From positions 1 through 9,957 of the forward strand of contig JADLBT010000545.1 of NCBI GenBank assembly GCA_020847555.1: a stretch of DNA of 9,957 nucleotides. Reading direction: 5' to 3'. The position numbers and the translations under genes are program-made. This document shows, piece by piece, positions 1 to 7,043 of this stretch. The stretch comes from Gemmataceae bacterium (GTDB lineage Bacteria; Planctomycetota; Planctomycetia; Gemmatales; Gemmataceae). The notes beneath the pieces are model-generated. The model saw only the letters and a program-made list of their open reading frames with translations, was not told the DNA's origin and ran no database searches. Positions within the stretch are counted from its first letter, which is position 1. The number at the start of each line of letters is the position of its first letter.

Positions 1-57
1 CGCAAAGACGCAAAGAGCGCAAAGGAAGACCTCCTTTGCGCTCTTTGCGTCTTTGCG
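1..57. repeat. Perfect 26-bp inverted repeat of CGCAAAG units
   Basis: Positions 1-26 are the exact reverse complement of 32-57, with a 5-nt loop (27-31). Each arm holds three copies of the heptamer CGCAAAG (1-7, 9-15, 18-24; reverse copies at 34-40, 43-49, 51-57) separated by one or two bases. The element starts 24 bp beyond the stop codon of the minus-strand malate dehydrogenase gene, so on that transcript it would form a very stable hairpin and could act as a terminator or a 3' stabiliser. I see no T-tract inside the window, but the far side of the hairpin is cut off by the window edge. Short CGCAAAGA-type repeats are dispersed in many bacterial genomes; membership of such a family is inferred from resemblance. 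It may continue to the left. Confidence 0.85.
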
Positions 58-81
58 CGAAACTCCTCCTCCTGAAGTCTC

Positions 82-1071
82 CTACCCCTGCAGCAAGTCC
101 TTGACCGCGTCCTTCTCCTCCTCCAGTTCCTTCAGCGTCGCCTGGAACTTCTGCTGGCCGAAGGCATCCAGCTTCACGCCCTCCACCACGGTGTAGTTCC
201 CCTTCCCGTCGGTCCGGCACGGATACCCGAACACCAGCCCGGCCGGCACGCCGTACGCGCCCTTCGACACCGTCGCCATGCTCACCCAGTCGTCGGCCGG
301 CGTCGCCTGCAGCAGGCCCTTGACGTGGTCGAGCGCGCCGTTCGCCGCCGACATCGCCGACGACAGACCGCGCGCCTTGATGACCGCCGCGCCGCGGCTC
401 TGGCACTGCGGGACGAACGTATTCTCCAGCCACCCGCGGTCGGTAATCACCTCCGTCGCCGGCCGGCCGTTGATCTTCGCGTTCGTGAAGTCCGGGTACT
501 GTGTATTCGAGTGGTTGCCCCAGATGGTCACGCACGTCACTGCCTCGTTGGCGACGGCGGCCTTCTTCGCCAGCGCCGACCGGGCGCGGTTGTGGTCCAG
601 CCGGGTCATCGCCGTCCACCGCTCCGCCGGGATGTCGCGGCCGTTGTTGTACGCGACCAGGCAGTTCGTGTTGCACGGGTTGCCGACGACGAGGACGCGC
701 ACGTCCTTCGCGGCGTTGGCGGCGATCGCCTTGCCCTGGCCGACGAAGATCTTGCCGTTGATGCCGAGCAGGTCCTTGCGCTCCATCCCCTGCTTGCGCG
801 GAAACGCGCCCACCAGCAGAGCCCAGTTGCAGCCCGCGAACGCCCGGTTCGCGTCGTCGGTGACGATGACCTCCTTCAGCGTCGGGAAGCTGCAGTCCTC
901 CAGCTCCATCGCGACGCCTTCGAGCGCCTGCAGCGCCTGCGGGATTTCGAGCAGCTGGAGGATGACCTTCGTGGTCGGGCCGAACACCTCGCCCGACGCG
1001 AGCCGGCCGAGCATCGAGTAGGCCACCTGCCCCGCTGCCCCGGTCACTGCCACACGGATCGCGTCTGCCAT
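82..1071 (-). CDS. mdh: NAD-dependent malate dehydrogenase (329 aa)
   Basis: Cytoplasmic TCA-cycle enzyme that interconverts malate and oxaloacetate with NAD(H). The N-terminal Rossmann glycine motif is GAAGQ (residues 11-15). The substrate-loop arginines lie in [12 protein letters not shown] (R92, R98). NPCNT is at 131-135. The malate dehydrogenase active-site signature [13 protein letters not shown] is at 155-167 with proton-relay Asp159, and the catalytic His187 lies in WGNHSNT. The [11 protein letters not shown] start and the 329-aa length fit the cytosolic-type 'MDH type 2' group rather than the LDH-like group. I start at the ATG at 1071, right before the conserved strand and preceded by a purine-rich GAGAGAA. 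The open frame runs 23 codons further upstream, but that extension is low-complexity and conserved motifs begin only after MADAIRV. The gene is divergent from gap across 157 bp and is followed by the 1-57 hairpin. Confidence 0.96.
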   Translation of the reverse strand: MADAIRVAVTGAAGQVAYSMLGRLASGEVFGPTTKVILQLLEIPQALQALEGVAMELEDCSFPTLKEVIVTDDANRAFAGCNWALLVGAFPRKQGMERKDLLGINGKIFVGQGKAIAANAAKDVRVLVVGNPCNTNCLVAYNNGRDIPAERWTAMTRLDHNRARSALAKKAAVANEAVTCVTIWGNHSNTQYPDFTNAKINGRPATEVITDRGWLENTFVPQCQSRGAAVIKARGLSSAMSAANGALDHVKGLLQATPADDWVSMATVSKGAYGVPAGLVFGYPCRTDGKGNYTVVEGVKLDAFGQQKFQATLKELEEEKDAVKDLLQG

Positions 1072-2281
<1,210 letters not shown>

Positions 2282-2317
2282 ACGAATCCCTTCCTCTGTG
2301 GTTCGTTCCTCTTCCTT

Positions 2318-2321
2318 GAGG
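2318..2321 (+). promoter_or_regulatory. Ribosome binding site of pgk
   Basis: GAGG 6 nt before the ATG at 2328. It selects this ATG over the in-frame GTG at 2298, which would add ten residues (VRSSSLRDI and the preceding start) with no family counterpart and has no Shine-Dalgarno sequence. Confidence 0.7.
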
Positions 2322-2327
2322 GACATC

Positions 2328-3521
2328 ATGCCGAAGAAGACCGTCGCCGACCTGCCTGACCTGCACGGCAAGCGCGTCCTGGTCCGCGTCGATTTTAACG
2401 TGCCGCAGGACGCGGCTGGAAACGTCGCCAACGACCGCCGCATCCGCAGCGCGCTGCCCACCATCCAGAAGCTGCTCGAACGCAGAGCCGCCGTGATCCT
2501 CATGAGCCACCTCGGCCGGCCCAAGGGCGATCCGAAGAAGGATGCACCCTTCAAGATGGATAAAGTAGCCGAGCGCCTCGGGCAGATGCTCGGCCGGCCC
2601 GTCAAGAAGCTCGATGAGGTCGTCGGCCCGAGCGTCGAGGCGGCGGCGCAGGCCATGCAGCCCGGGGACGTGATCGTGCTGGAGAACCTGCGCTTCAACC
2701 CCGGCGAGCAGGCCGGCGACGAGAACTTCGCGAAGCAGCTGGCGGCGCTGGCGGACGTGTACGTCAACGACGCCTTCGGCACCTGCCACCGCGAGGATGC
2801 CTCGATGGTCGCCGTGCCGGCCGCGATGACGGGCAAGCCGCGCGTCGTCGGGCTGCTGGTCGCGAAGGAGCTGGAGATCCTCGACCGGCTGCTGTCGGCG
2901 CCGGAACGACCTTTCGTCGCGATCCTCGGCGGCGCCAAGGTGTCGGACAAGATCGGGTTCATCAAGGCGCTGCTGTCGCGCGTCGATGCCACCCTGATCG
3001 GCGGCGCGATGACCTACACCTTTATGAAGGCGCAGGGACGCGGTGTCGGCGGCTCGAAGGTCGAGGCGGACAAGCTCGACGTGGCGTGCGAACTGCTCCA
3101 GCTCGGCGGGGCGAAGATCGTTCTGCCCGTCGATCACCTGGTTGTGCAGAAGCTCGAGGCGCCCGAGACGGCGAAGGTGGTCGAGGGCGACATCCCCGAC
3201 GGCTGGGTCGGGGTGGACATCGGGCCGAAGACGATCGAGAAGTACGCCGCGGAGATCCGGGCGGCGCGCACGGTCGTCTGGAACGGGCCGATGGGCAAAT
3301 ACGAGGACGCGCCGTACAGCCAGGGCACGCGCGCCGTCGCCCAGGCGATGGCCGCCGCGATGGCCGTCACCATTGTCGGCGGGGGCGAGACGGCCGACGC
3401 CGTCGAGGAATTCGGCCTCGATGGGAAGATGAAGCACGTCTCGACCGGCGGCGGCGCCTTCCTGGAGTACGTCGAGGGAACGCCGTTCAAGGCGCTGGCA
3501 CAGATCGACGATGCCCAATAG
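2328..3521 (+). CDS. pgk: Phosphoglycerate kinase (397 aa)
   Basis: Cytoplasmic glycolytic enzyme that transfers the acyl phosphate of 1,3-bisphosphoglycerate to ADP, making ATP and 3-phosphoglycerate. Two Rossmann-like lobes are present. The N-terminal substrate lobe has the signature RVDFNVP (20-26), HLGRP (61-65), the basic LRF segment (121-123) and NDAFGTCHR (147-155). The C-terminal nucleotide lobe has GGAKVSDK (201-208), the WNGPMG loop (318-323), GGGETADA (351-358) and STGGGA (372-377). The length matches the usual 390-400 aa of bacterial enzymes. The ATG at 2328 is preferred because of the GAGG upstream and because the conserved N-terminus begins there. The gene lies 46 nt after gap, probably in the same transcript. 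A weak bulged hairpin (AACGAA 2281-2286 with TTCGTT 2302-2307) sits in the gap between them and does not look like a terminator. Confidence 0.98.
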   Translation: MPKKTVADLPDLHGKRVLVRVDFNVPQDAAGNVANDRRIRSALPTIQKLLERRAAVILMSHLGRPKGDPKKDAPFKMDKVAERLGQMLGRPVKKLDEVVGPSVEAAAQAMQPGDVIVLENLRFNPGEQAGDENFAKQLAALADVYVNDAFGTCHREDASMVAVPAAMTGKPRVVGLLVAKELEILDRLLSAPERPFVAILGGAKVSDKIGFIKALLSRVDATLIGGAMTYTFMKAQGRGVGGSKVEADKLDVACELLQLGGAKIVLPVDHLVVQKLEAPETAKVVEGDIPDGWVGVDIGPKTIEKYAAEIRAARTVVWNGPMGKYEDAPYSQGTRAVAQAMAAAMAVTIVGGGETADAVEEFGLDGKMKHVSTGGGAFLEYVEGTPFKALAQIDDAQ

Positions 3522-3524
3522 GCC

Positions 3525-3553
3525 TTGACGCTTTCCCGGTTGTGAGTTGAGAT
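3525..3553 (+). promoter_or_regulatory. Possible promoter upstream of accD
   Basis: The 131-nt gap between pgk and accD starts with TTGACG (3525-3530, five of six to the -35 consensus) followed after 17 nt by TGAGAT (3548-3553, only three of six to the -10 consensus). If active it would give accD and the kinase a transcript of their own with a leader of about 90 nt. The -10 is weak, so this is a candidate only; read-through from gap-pgk is equally possible because no terminator is visible after pgk. Confidence 0.25.
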
Positions 3554-3652
3554 ACAGAGCGTAACGTCAGGAAGAGACGGCTCCAGCGGCGCCTTTCGTG
3601 CCCTGTGCGTTCGCGGGGCCGGCGGCCTCCCGGGTGGTTTCGGGATCCGAGC

Positions 3653-4471
3653 ATGGCAAACGGCGAGCGGCCCAAGCGTGGCGTTCCGGAAGGGCTGTGG
3701 ATCCGCTGCCCGCAGTGCAAGGCGACCATCTTCCGCAAGGAGGCGGAGACGCGGTTCAACGTTTGCCCCGAGTGTAACTACCACTTTTACGTCGGCGCGC
3801 GGGAGCGCATCCGCCAGCTGCTCGATGCCGAGAGCTTCGAGGAGTGGTTCACCAACCTGCGACCCAGGGACACGTTGGGGTTCCGCGACCGGATCGGGTA
3901 CGCCGACCGGCTCAAGGCCGAGCAGGCCAAGACCGGGATGGCCGACGCGGCGGTGGTCGGGCGCGGCTACATCCGCGGCCGGCCGGTCGTGTTCGGGGTG
4001 ACGGACTTCTCGTTCATGGCCGGCAGCATGGGCTCGGTGGTCGGCGAGAAACTCGCCCGCGCGACCGAGGAGGCGACGAAGCTGATGCTACCGCTGATCC
4101 TGGTCAGCGGTTCGGGCGGTGGGGCGCGGATGCAGGAGGGCATTCTGTCGCTGATGCAAATGGCCAAGGGGTCCGCCGCCCTGGCTCGCTACGACCAGGC
4201 CGGCGGGTTGTACGTCTCGGTGCTCACCAACCCGACGATGGGCGGAGTGGCGGCGAGCTTCGCCCTGCAGGGCGATCTGACCCTCGCCGAACCCGGCGCC
4301 CTGATCGGCTTCGCCGGCAAGCGGACCATCTGGAACACGGTCCGCCTCGAACTGCCCGAAGGGTTCCAGACCAGCGAATTCCTGGCCAAGCACGGGTTCA
4401 TCGATCGCATCATTCATCGCAAGGATCTGCGGACCGAACTGGCGCGGATCATCGATTATTGCGAACACTGA
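3653..4471 (+). CDS. accD: Acetyl-CoA carboxylase carboxyltransferase subunit beta (272 aa)
   Basis: AccD pairs with AccA to form the carboxyltransferase that moves CO2 from carboxybiotin on AccB to acetyl-CoA, making malonyl-CoA for fatty acid synthesis. The N-terminal zinc ribbon has C19-x2-C22 and C38-x2-C41 (CPQC, CPEC). The crotonase-like domain contains [13 protein letters not shown] (121-133), a glycine loop followed by [18 protein letters not shown] (166-177), [13 protein letters not shown] (192-204) and [12 protein letters not shown] (213-224). The glycine loop reads SGSGGGARM, one residue longer than the SASGGARM of E. coli. The acidic/proline tail of E. coli AccD is absent, so the protein is short but complete. 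The ATG at 3653 is chosen because GVPEGLW starts about 10 residues later, as in relatives; its Shine-Dalgarno is weak. A GTG at 3605 would add 16 unconserved residues. accA is not in the window. A kinase gene follows after 13 nt. Confidence 0.95.
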   Translation: MANGERPKRGVPEGLWIRCPQCKATIFRKEAETRFNVCPECNYHFYVGARERIRQLLDAESFEEWFTNLRPRDTLGFRDRIGYADRLKAEQAKTGMADAAVVGRGYIRGRPVVFGVTDFSFMAGSMGSVVGEKLARATEEATKLMLPLILVSGSGGGARMQEGILSLMQMAKGSAALARYDQAGGLYVSVLTNPTMGGVAASFALQGDLTLAEPGALIGFAGKRTIWNTVRLELPEGFQTSEFLAKHGFIDRIIHRKDLRTELARIIDYCEH

Positions 4472-4484
4472 CCCCCGGGGCGGT

Positions 4485-5366
4485 ATGGGATTCCTCGCGA
4501 AGCTAAAAGAGCTGTTCGGCTCCAGGGAGAAGGACAGTCTGCCGCGCATCAACGTTAGCAAGCGGTTCGAGCTGCTGGGGCGGACCGGACAGGGCAGCAT
4601 GTCGAAGGTCTGGCGAGCCCGCGATAGACAGCTCGGGCGCACCGTCTGCCTGAAGCTGCTCGATCGGGAGAAGACCGCCAAGTTTGAGGCCCGCTTTCCG
4701 GGACTAAAACGGCCGATGGAAGGGGCCATCTGCACCGCTCTGAAGCACAAAAACGTCGTTCAGACGTTCGAGCACGGGTGGACGACGGAGAAAGAGCAGT
4801 ACCTGGTGATGGAGCTGATCGACGGGATGGGCCTGAACTTCCTGATCGAGACGAGCAGCCCGAAACTGGAGAGCAACCGCGTCGAGATCCTGTCCCAGGT
4901 CGCGGCCGGGATCGGCTACGTCCACAGGGCCAGGTATCTGCACCGCGACATCTGCCCGCGCAACATCATGGTGACCCAGGAAGGGGTCGTGAAGATCATC
5001 GACTTCGGACTGACCATCCCGTACCGGCCCGAATTCTGTCGCCCCGGCAACCGCACCGGCACGCCGAACTACCTGGCGCCGGAACTGATCAAGCGCATGA
5101 CGACGGATCATCGCGTGGACCTGTTTGCCCTGGGAGTAACGGCTTACGAGATGTACACCGGCGACCTGCCGTGGGAAAAGGCCGAGTCGATGCAGACGCT
5201 GCTCAGCCACATGAACACGCCGCCGCGCGATCCGCGCGAGCGCCGGCCGGAAATGGACGAGAAGACGGCCGCGTTCCTGCTCAGGGCGGTCGAGCGCGAC
5301 CCGAACAAGCGCTTCCAGGACGCCGACGAGTTTCGCGAGGCGCTGAAGACCTTGCCGGAGGTCTGA
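4485..5366 (+). CDS. Hanks-type Ser/Thr protein kinase, soluble, atypical catalytic loop (293 aa)
   Basis: A single eukaryotic-like kinase domain fills residues about 28-289. The glycine loop is GQGSMSKVW (35-43; third glycine replaced by Ser40). The ATP lysine is K57 in VCLKLL, the alpha-C glutamate is E79, and the catalytic loop is HRDICPRN (153-160) with D155 and N160. DFG is at 173-175, the GTPNYLAPE activation/P+1 segment at 192-200, D212 lies in VDLFALG, and the subdomain XI arginine is R276. The catalytic-loop lysine normal for Ser/Thr kinases (HRDxKPxN) is Cys157. I see no transmembrane helix and no PASTA, TPR or WD40 region; the N-terminus (MGFLAKLKELFG) could be a short amphipathic helix. 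All other catalytic residues are present, so activity is plausible. It starts 13 nt after accD, suggesting co-translation; the Shine-Dalgarno is poor. The substrate is unknown. A strong hairpin follows the stop codon. Confidence 0.9.
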   Translation: MGFLAKLKELFGSREKDSLPRINVSKRFELLGRTGQGSMSKVWRARDRQLGRTVCLKLLDREKTAKFEARFPGLKRPMEGAICTALKHKNVVQTFEHGWTTEKEQYLVMELIDGMGLNFLIETSSPKLESNRVEILSQVAAGIGYVHRARYLHRDICPRNIMVTQEGVVKIIDFGLTIPYRPEFCRPGNRTGTPNYLAPELIKRMTTDHRVDLFALGVTAYEMYTGDLPWEKAESMQTLLSHMNTPPRDPRERRPEMDEKTAAFLLRAVERDPNKRFQDADEFREALKTLPEV

Positions 5367-5375
5367 CGAAGGGCT

Positions 5376-5407
5376 CAAAGCCCACGGGACGCCACCCGTG
5401 GGCTTTG
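5376..5407. terminator. Bidirectional hairpin between convergent genes
   Basis: CAAAGCCCACGGG (5376-5388) pairs perfectly with CCCGTGGGCTTTG (5395-5407) around a 6-nt loop, a 13-bp GC-rich stem. It begins 9 nt after the kinase stop and ends 6 nt before the stop of the oppositely oriented ClpP-like gene, so it is placed to end both transcripts. There is only a short CTTT or AAAG at each edge rather than a long T-tract, so termination efficiency is uncertain. Confidence 0.75.
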
Positions 5408-5413
5408 GCCGCC

Positions 5414-5926
5414 TTACAGCGGTAACAACTCGGCCAGGCCAGCAGCGACCAGTTGCGGCCCGGTGACGTAGTGGCCGCCACCCGTCCACGTTCGGATCTG
5501 GTCCTCGGCCGCGCCAAACAACCGGACCTGCAGGTTGTCCAACTCCTTCTCCATCTCGTCGAAGTGCTGCGCCCAGCGGTAGGCCTCCTCACTGCCGACG
5601 CGCTTGTCGCTCTGCCAGCGCATCCGGTGAAAGAGCAGAGTGCTATATGGCGTCACCAGCCGGCGCTTGCAGGCGGCGAACAGCAGCAACGCGGCCGACG
5701 AGCACTCGCCCATCACGATGGCCGTGCCGTTCAGTTTGCGGTGGAGCAGCACCGTCATCACCGCCAGCGCGCCGTAGACGCTGCCCCCGGCCGAGTCGAT
5801 GTAGAAGGTGACATCGCCCCCCGCCGGCAGCTCCAGCAGGGAGCGCACCACGTCGGCTTCCCAGTCGTCCACCTCGCCGACAATGGGGATTTCCGGCACC
5901 TTCTTCAGCTTGCGTTGCCTGGACAT
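5414..5926 (-). CDS. ClpP-like serine peptidase family protein (170 aa)
   Basis: The fold is that of the ClpP/crotonase superfamily. FYIDSAGGSVYGALAV (41-56) matches the ClpP substrate-strand motif (IYINSPGG). MGECSSAALLLFAA (72-85) matches the nucleophile elbow with Ser77, and STLLFHRM (95-102) matches the catalytic-His strand with His100. The catalytic Asp of ClpP (in ERDRFLS of E. coli) aligns with Gly151 in GGGHYVT, so the triad appears incomplete. At 170 aa it is shorter than ClpP (about 195-205 aa), and the N-terminal axial-loop region is reduced to a basic MSRQRKLKK. It may be a regulatory ClpP/ClpR-type subunit, a SppA-like or planctomycete-specific relative, or a non-peptidase. The ATG at 5926 is used because homology begins soon after and the in-frame extension upstream overlaps the previous gene; no clear Shine-Dalgarno is seen. 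It lies 47 nt after the DUF1080 gene, probably in one transcript. Confidence 0.8.
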   Translation of the reverse strand: MSRQRKLKKVPEIPIVGEVDDWEADVVRSLLELPAGGDVTFYIDSAGGSVYGALAVMTVLLHRKLNGTAIVMGECSSAALLLFAACKRRLVTPYSTLLFHRMRWQSDKRVGSEEAYRWAQHFDEMEKELDNLQVRLFGAAEDQIRTWTGGGHYVTGPQLVAAGLAELLPL

Positions 5927-5948
5927 GAAGAAGGGTGTACGACCTCGG

Positions 5949-5973
5949 CGGCCGGGCTGCAACCCGCTGGCCG
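5949..5973 (-). other. Intercistronic hairpin, DUF1080 to ClpP-like gene
   Basis: CGGCCGGG (5949-5956) can pair with CCC (5963-5965) and GGCCG (5969-5973), leaving a 3-nt bulge (5966-5968) and a 6-nt loop. It directly abuts the DUF1080 stop codon at 5974-5976 and ends 22 nt before the ClpP-like ATG. It could partly terminate, or protect the upstream mRNA from 3' decay. In sequence this GC-rich, such a structure may also arise by chance. Confidence 0.3.
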
Positions 5974-6702
5974 TCAATCCACCTTCACCGGCTGTAGGCG
6001 AAGGTTCCGAAACGCCACCGGGCCGTGGTCGCCCTGTAGCATGAGCGGCCCGGTCAGGCGCTCCGGCCCGCCCAGCGCGGAGGTCGTGGGCCCCTTGAGT
6101 TCGACGTTCTCGTGAATCACGGTGCCGTTGTGCATCACCTTGAGGAACTTCGCGTTGGCCGTCTTTTTGCCCTTCGCGTCGAAGCGCGGGGCGCGGAAGA
6201 CCACGTCGAACGACTGCCACTCGCCGGGCGCCTTGCTCGCGTTGGTGCGCGGCGGGGCGTGGTTGTAGATGCCGCCGCAGTCGCCGAATTTCAGATCCCT
6301 GTCCTGCTTGCCAAAGCTATCGAGGATCTGCACCTCGTACTGCCCCTGGAAGTAGATCCCGGAGTTGCTCCCTTTCGGGACGATGAACTCGACGTGCAGC
6401 TCGCAATCGCCGTGCTGAGCCTCGGTGAGCAGGTCCACGCCGCGGCCGTCGCCGCCGTTGAGCAGGACGCCCGCGCCGTCCTTCAGGGCGGTGAGTCGGC
6501 CGGGCGCCTTCGGGTCGAGCTGGACGTTGCCCGCCACGGTCCACCGGCTCTTCTTCGCGGCCTTCTCGCCGCCGCGGAACTTCCACCCATTGAGATCCTT
6601 GCCGTTGAAGAGCGGCTGCCCCCCGCTCTGCTCGCCGGCGCCGCCGACGAGGGCTCCACAGGAACAGACCGCCGCCACCGCGCAGAACATCGCGAATCGC
6701 AT
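5974..6702 (-). CDS. Secreted DUF1080 / 3-keto-disaccharide hydrolase family protein (242 aa)
   Basis: Residues 1-23 (MRFAMFCAVAAVCSCGALVG and three more) form a signal peptide, with cleavage most likely around GGAG-EQ. C13 or C15 could suggest a lipoprotein, but no canonical lipobox is present. The mature part is one concanavalin-like beta-sandwich domain of the DUF1080 family (Pfam 3-keto-disaccharide hydrolase). Typical motifs are LFNGKDLNGW (31-40), GSNSGIYFQGQYEVQILDS (111-129), GGIYNHAPP (143-151), GEWQSFDVVFRAPRFD (160-175) and GPLMLQGDHGPVAFRNLRL (218-236). Members act outside the cytoplasm on sugars or glycosides; some cleave 3-keto-glycosides, but this substrate cannot be read from sequence. 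The family is greatly expanded in Planctomycetota. The ATG at 6702 is fixed by AGGGAG (complement of 6710-6715) 7 nt upstream and by the signal peptide. The open frame upstream is non-coding. Confidence 0.92.
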   Translation of the reverse strand: MRFAMFCAVAAVCSCGALVGGAGEQSGGQPLFNGKDLNGWKFRGGEKAAKKSRWTVAGNVQLDPKAPGRLTALKDGAGVLLNGGDGRGVDLLTEAQHGDCELHVEFIVPKGSNSGIYFQGQYEVQILDSFGKQDRDLKFGDCGGIYNHAPPRTNASKAPGEWQSFDVVFRAPRFDAKGKKTANAKFLKVMHNGTVIHENVELKGPTTSALGGPERLTGPLMLQGDHGPVAFRNLRLQPVKVD

Positions 6703-6827
6703 GAGACAACTCCCTGGAAAGATCGACCGCTTCAACGCGAATCGAGCCGCTGCGAGTACAGTCGCCGCACCGGCGAGCGGGCGGTTTGGCGGCATGGCCC
6801 GGACACGGTCTTCCCATCCGGGTGCCT

Positions 6828-6849
6828 GGGTGGGTGAGGGGCGGTCGGG
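6828..6849 (+). other. Four-tract G-quadruplex motif
   Basis: Tracts GGG (6828-6830), GGG (6832-6834), GGGG (6838-6841) and GGG (6847-6849) with loops of 1, 3 and 5 nt satisfy the standard G3+N1-7 rule on the plus strand. It lies in non-coding DNA 125-146 bp before the DUF1080 start and 195-216 bp before the kinase start. The G-rich strand is the template strand for the DUF1080 transcript if that transcript starts further upstream. Confidence 0.6.
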
Positions 6850-6904
6850 TGGCGGAGAGACATCGCCGACGCGCTTACCTCTCCTGAGCATATCAGCGAG
6901 TCGA

Positions 6905-6919
6905 TGCGTGGACCACGCA
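6905..6919. promoter_or_regulatory. 15-bp palindrome, possible operator
   Basis: TGCGTGGACCACGCA is a perfect 7-bp inverted repeat around a single central base. A degenerate second copy of its right arm, CCACGCGCATC, follows at 6927-6937. The size and location between divergent genes suit a dimeric regulator binding site, but no regulator gene is nearby and no further copies exist in this window. Confidence 0.35.
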
Positions 6920-6988
6920 AAACTCCCACGCGCATCAACCCGGGCCGCCGGCACCGGAGATGGGCGCTCCGCCCGCGGCCTGCCCGGG

Positions 6989-6994
6989 TACAAT
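6989..6994 (+). promoter_or_regulatory. Candidate -10 element of the histidine kinase gene
   Basis: TACAAT differs from TATAAT at one base and is the best -10 match in the region, 49 nt before the chosen GTG start (7044). No -35 match lies 16-18 nt upstream (GCTCCG at 6966-6971), so it would depend on an activator or another sigma factor. If used, transcription would begin near 7001, downstream of the alternative ATGs at 6960 and 6993, which supports the GTG start. Confidence 0.35.
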
Positions 6995-7032
6995 GCCTCC
7001 TGATCGGCCTGGCCTCTTTCCCTCTCCCGCGC

Positions 7033-7036
7033 GAGG
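7033..7036 (+). promoter_or_regulatory. Ribosome binding site of the histidine kinase
   Basis: GAGG 7 nt before the GTG at 7044. The in-frame ATG at 6960 has only a GGAG touching the start codon, and the ATG at 6993 has no Shine-Dalgarno. Confidence 0.6.
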
Positions 7037-7043
7037 TGCGCCC

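Larger units (their letters stand above)
6703..7043. promoter_or_regulatory. 341-bp divergent regulatory region
   Basis: This stretch separates the leftward DUF1080 gene from the rightward histidine kinase. It holds the AGGGAG ribosome site of the DUF1080 gene (6710-6715), a G-quadruplex motif (6828-6849), a possible minus-strand -10 TATGCT (6892-6887) without a good -35, a 15-bp palindrome (6905-6919) and a TACAAT element (6989-6994). Open frames run across it on both strands but lack family motifs and are read as chance in GC-rich DNA. Confidence 0.5.

Noticed and set aside
5927..6220. N-terminal extension of the ClpP-like frame (98 codons)
   Set aside because: It overlaps the 3' end of the DUF1080 gene in another frame, is Arg/Gly-rich and has no counterpart in the family. 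The ATG at 5926 directly precedes the conserved part.
6703..6993. N-terminal extension of the DUF1080 frame (97 codons)
   Set aside because: The ATG at 6702 has a good AGGGAG and begins a proper signal peptide, which would be buried inside the longer product.
6960..7043. Upstream ATG starts (6960, 6993) for the histidine kinase
   Set aside because: They add a proline-rich stretch before the first membrane helix, have poor ribosome sites and lie upstream of the likely transcription start. The GTG at 7044 with GAGG at 7 nt fits better.
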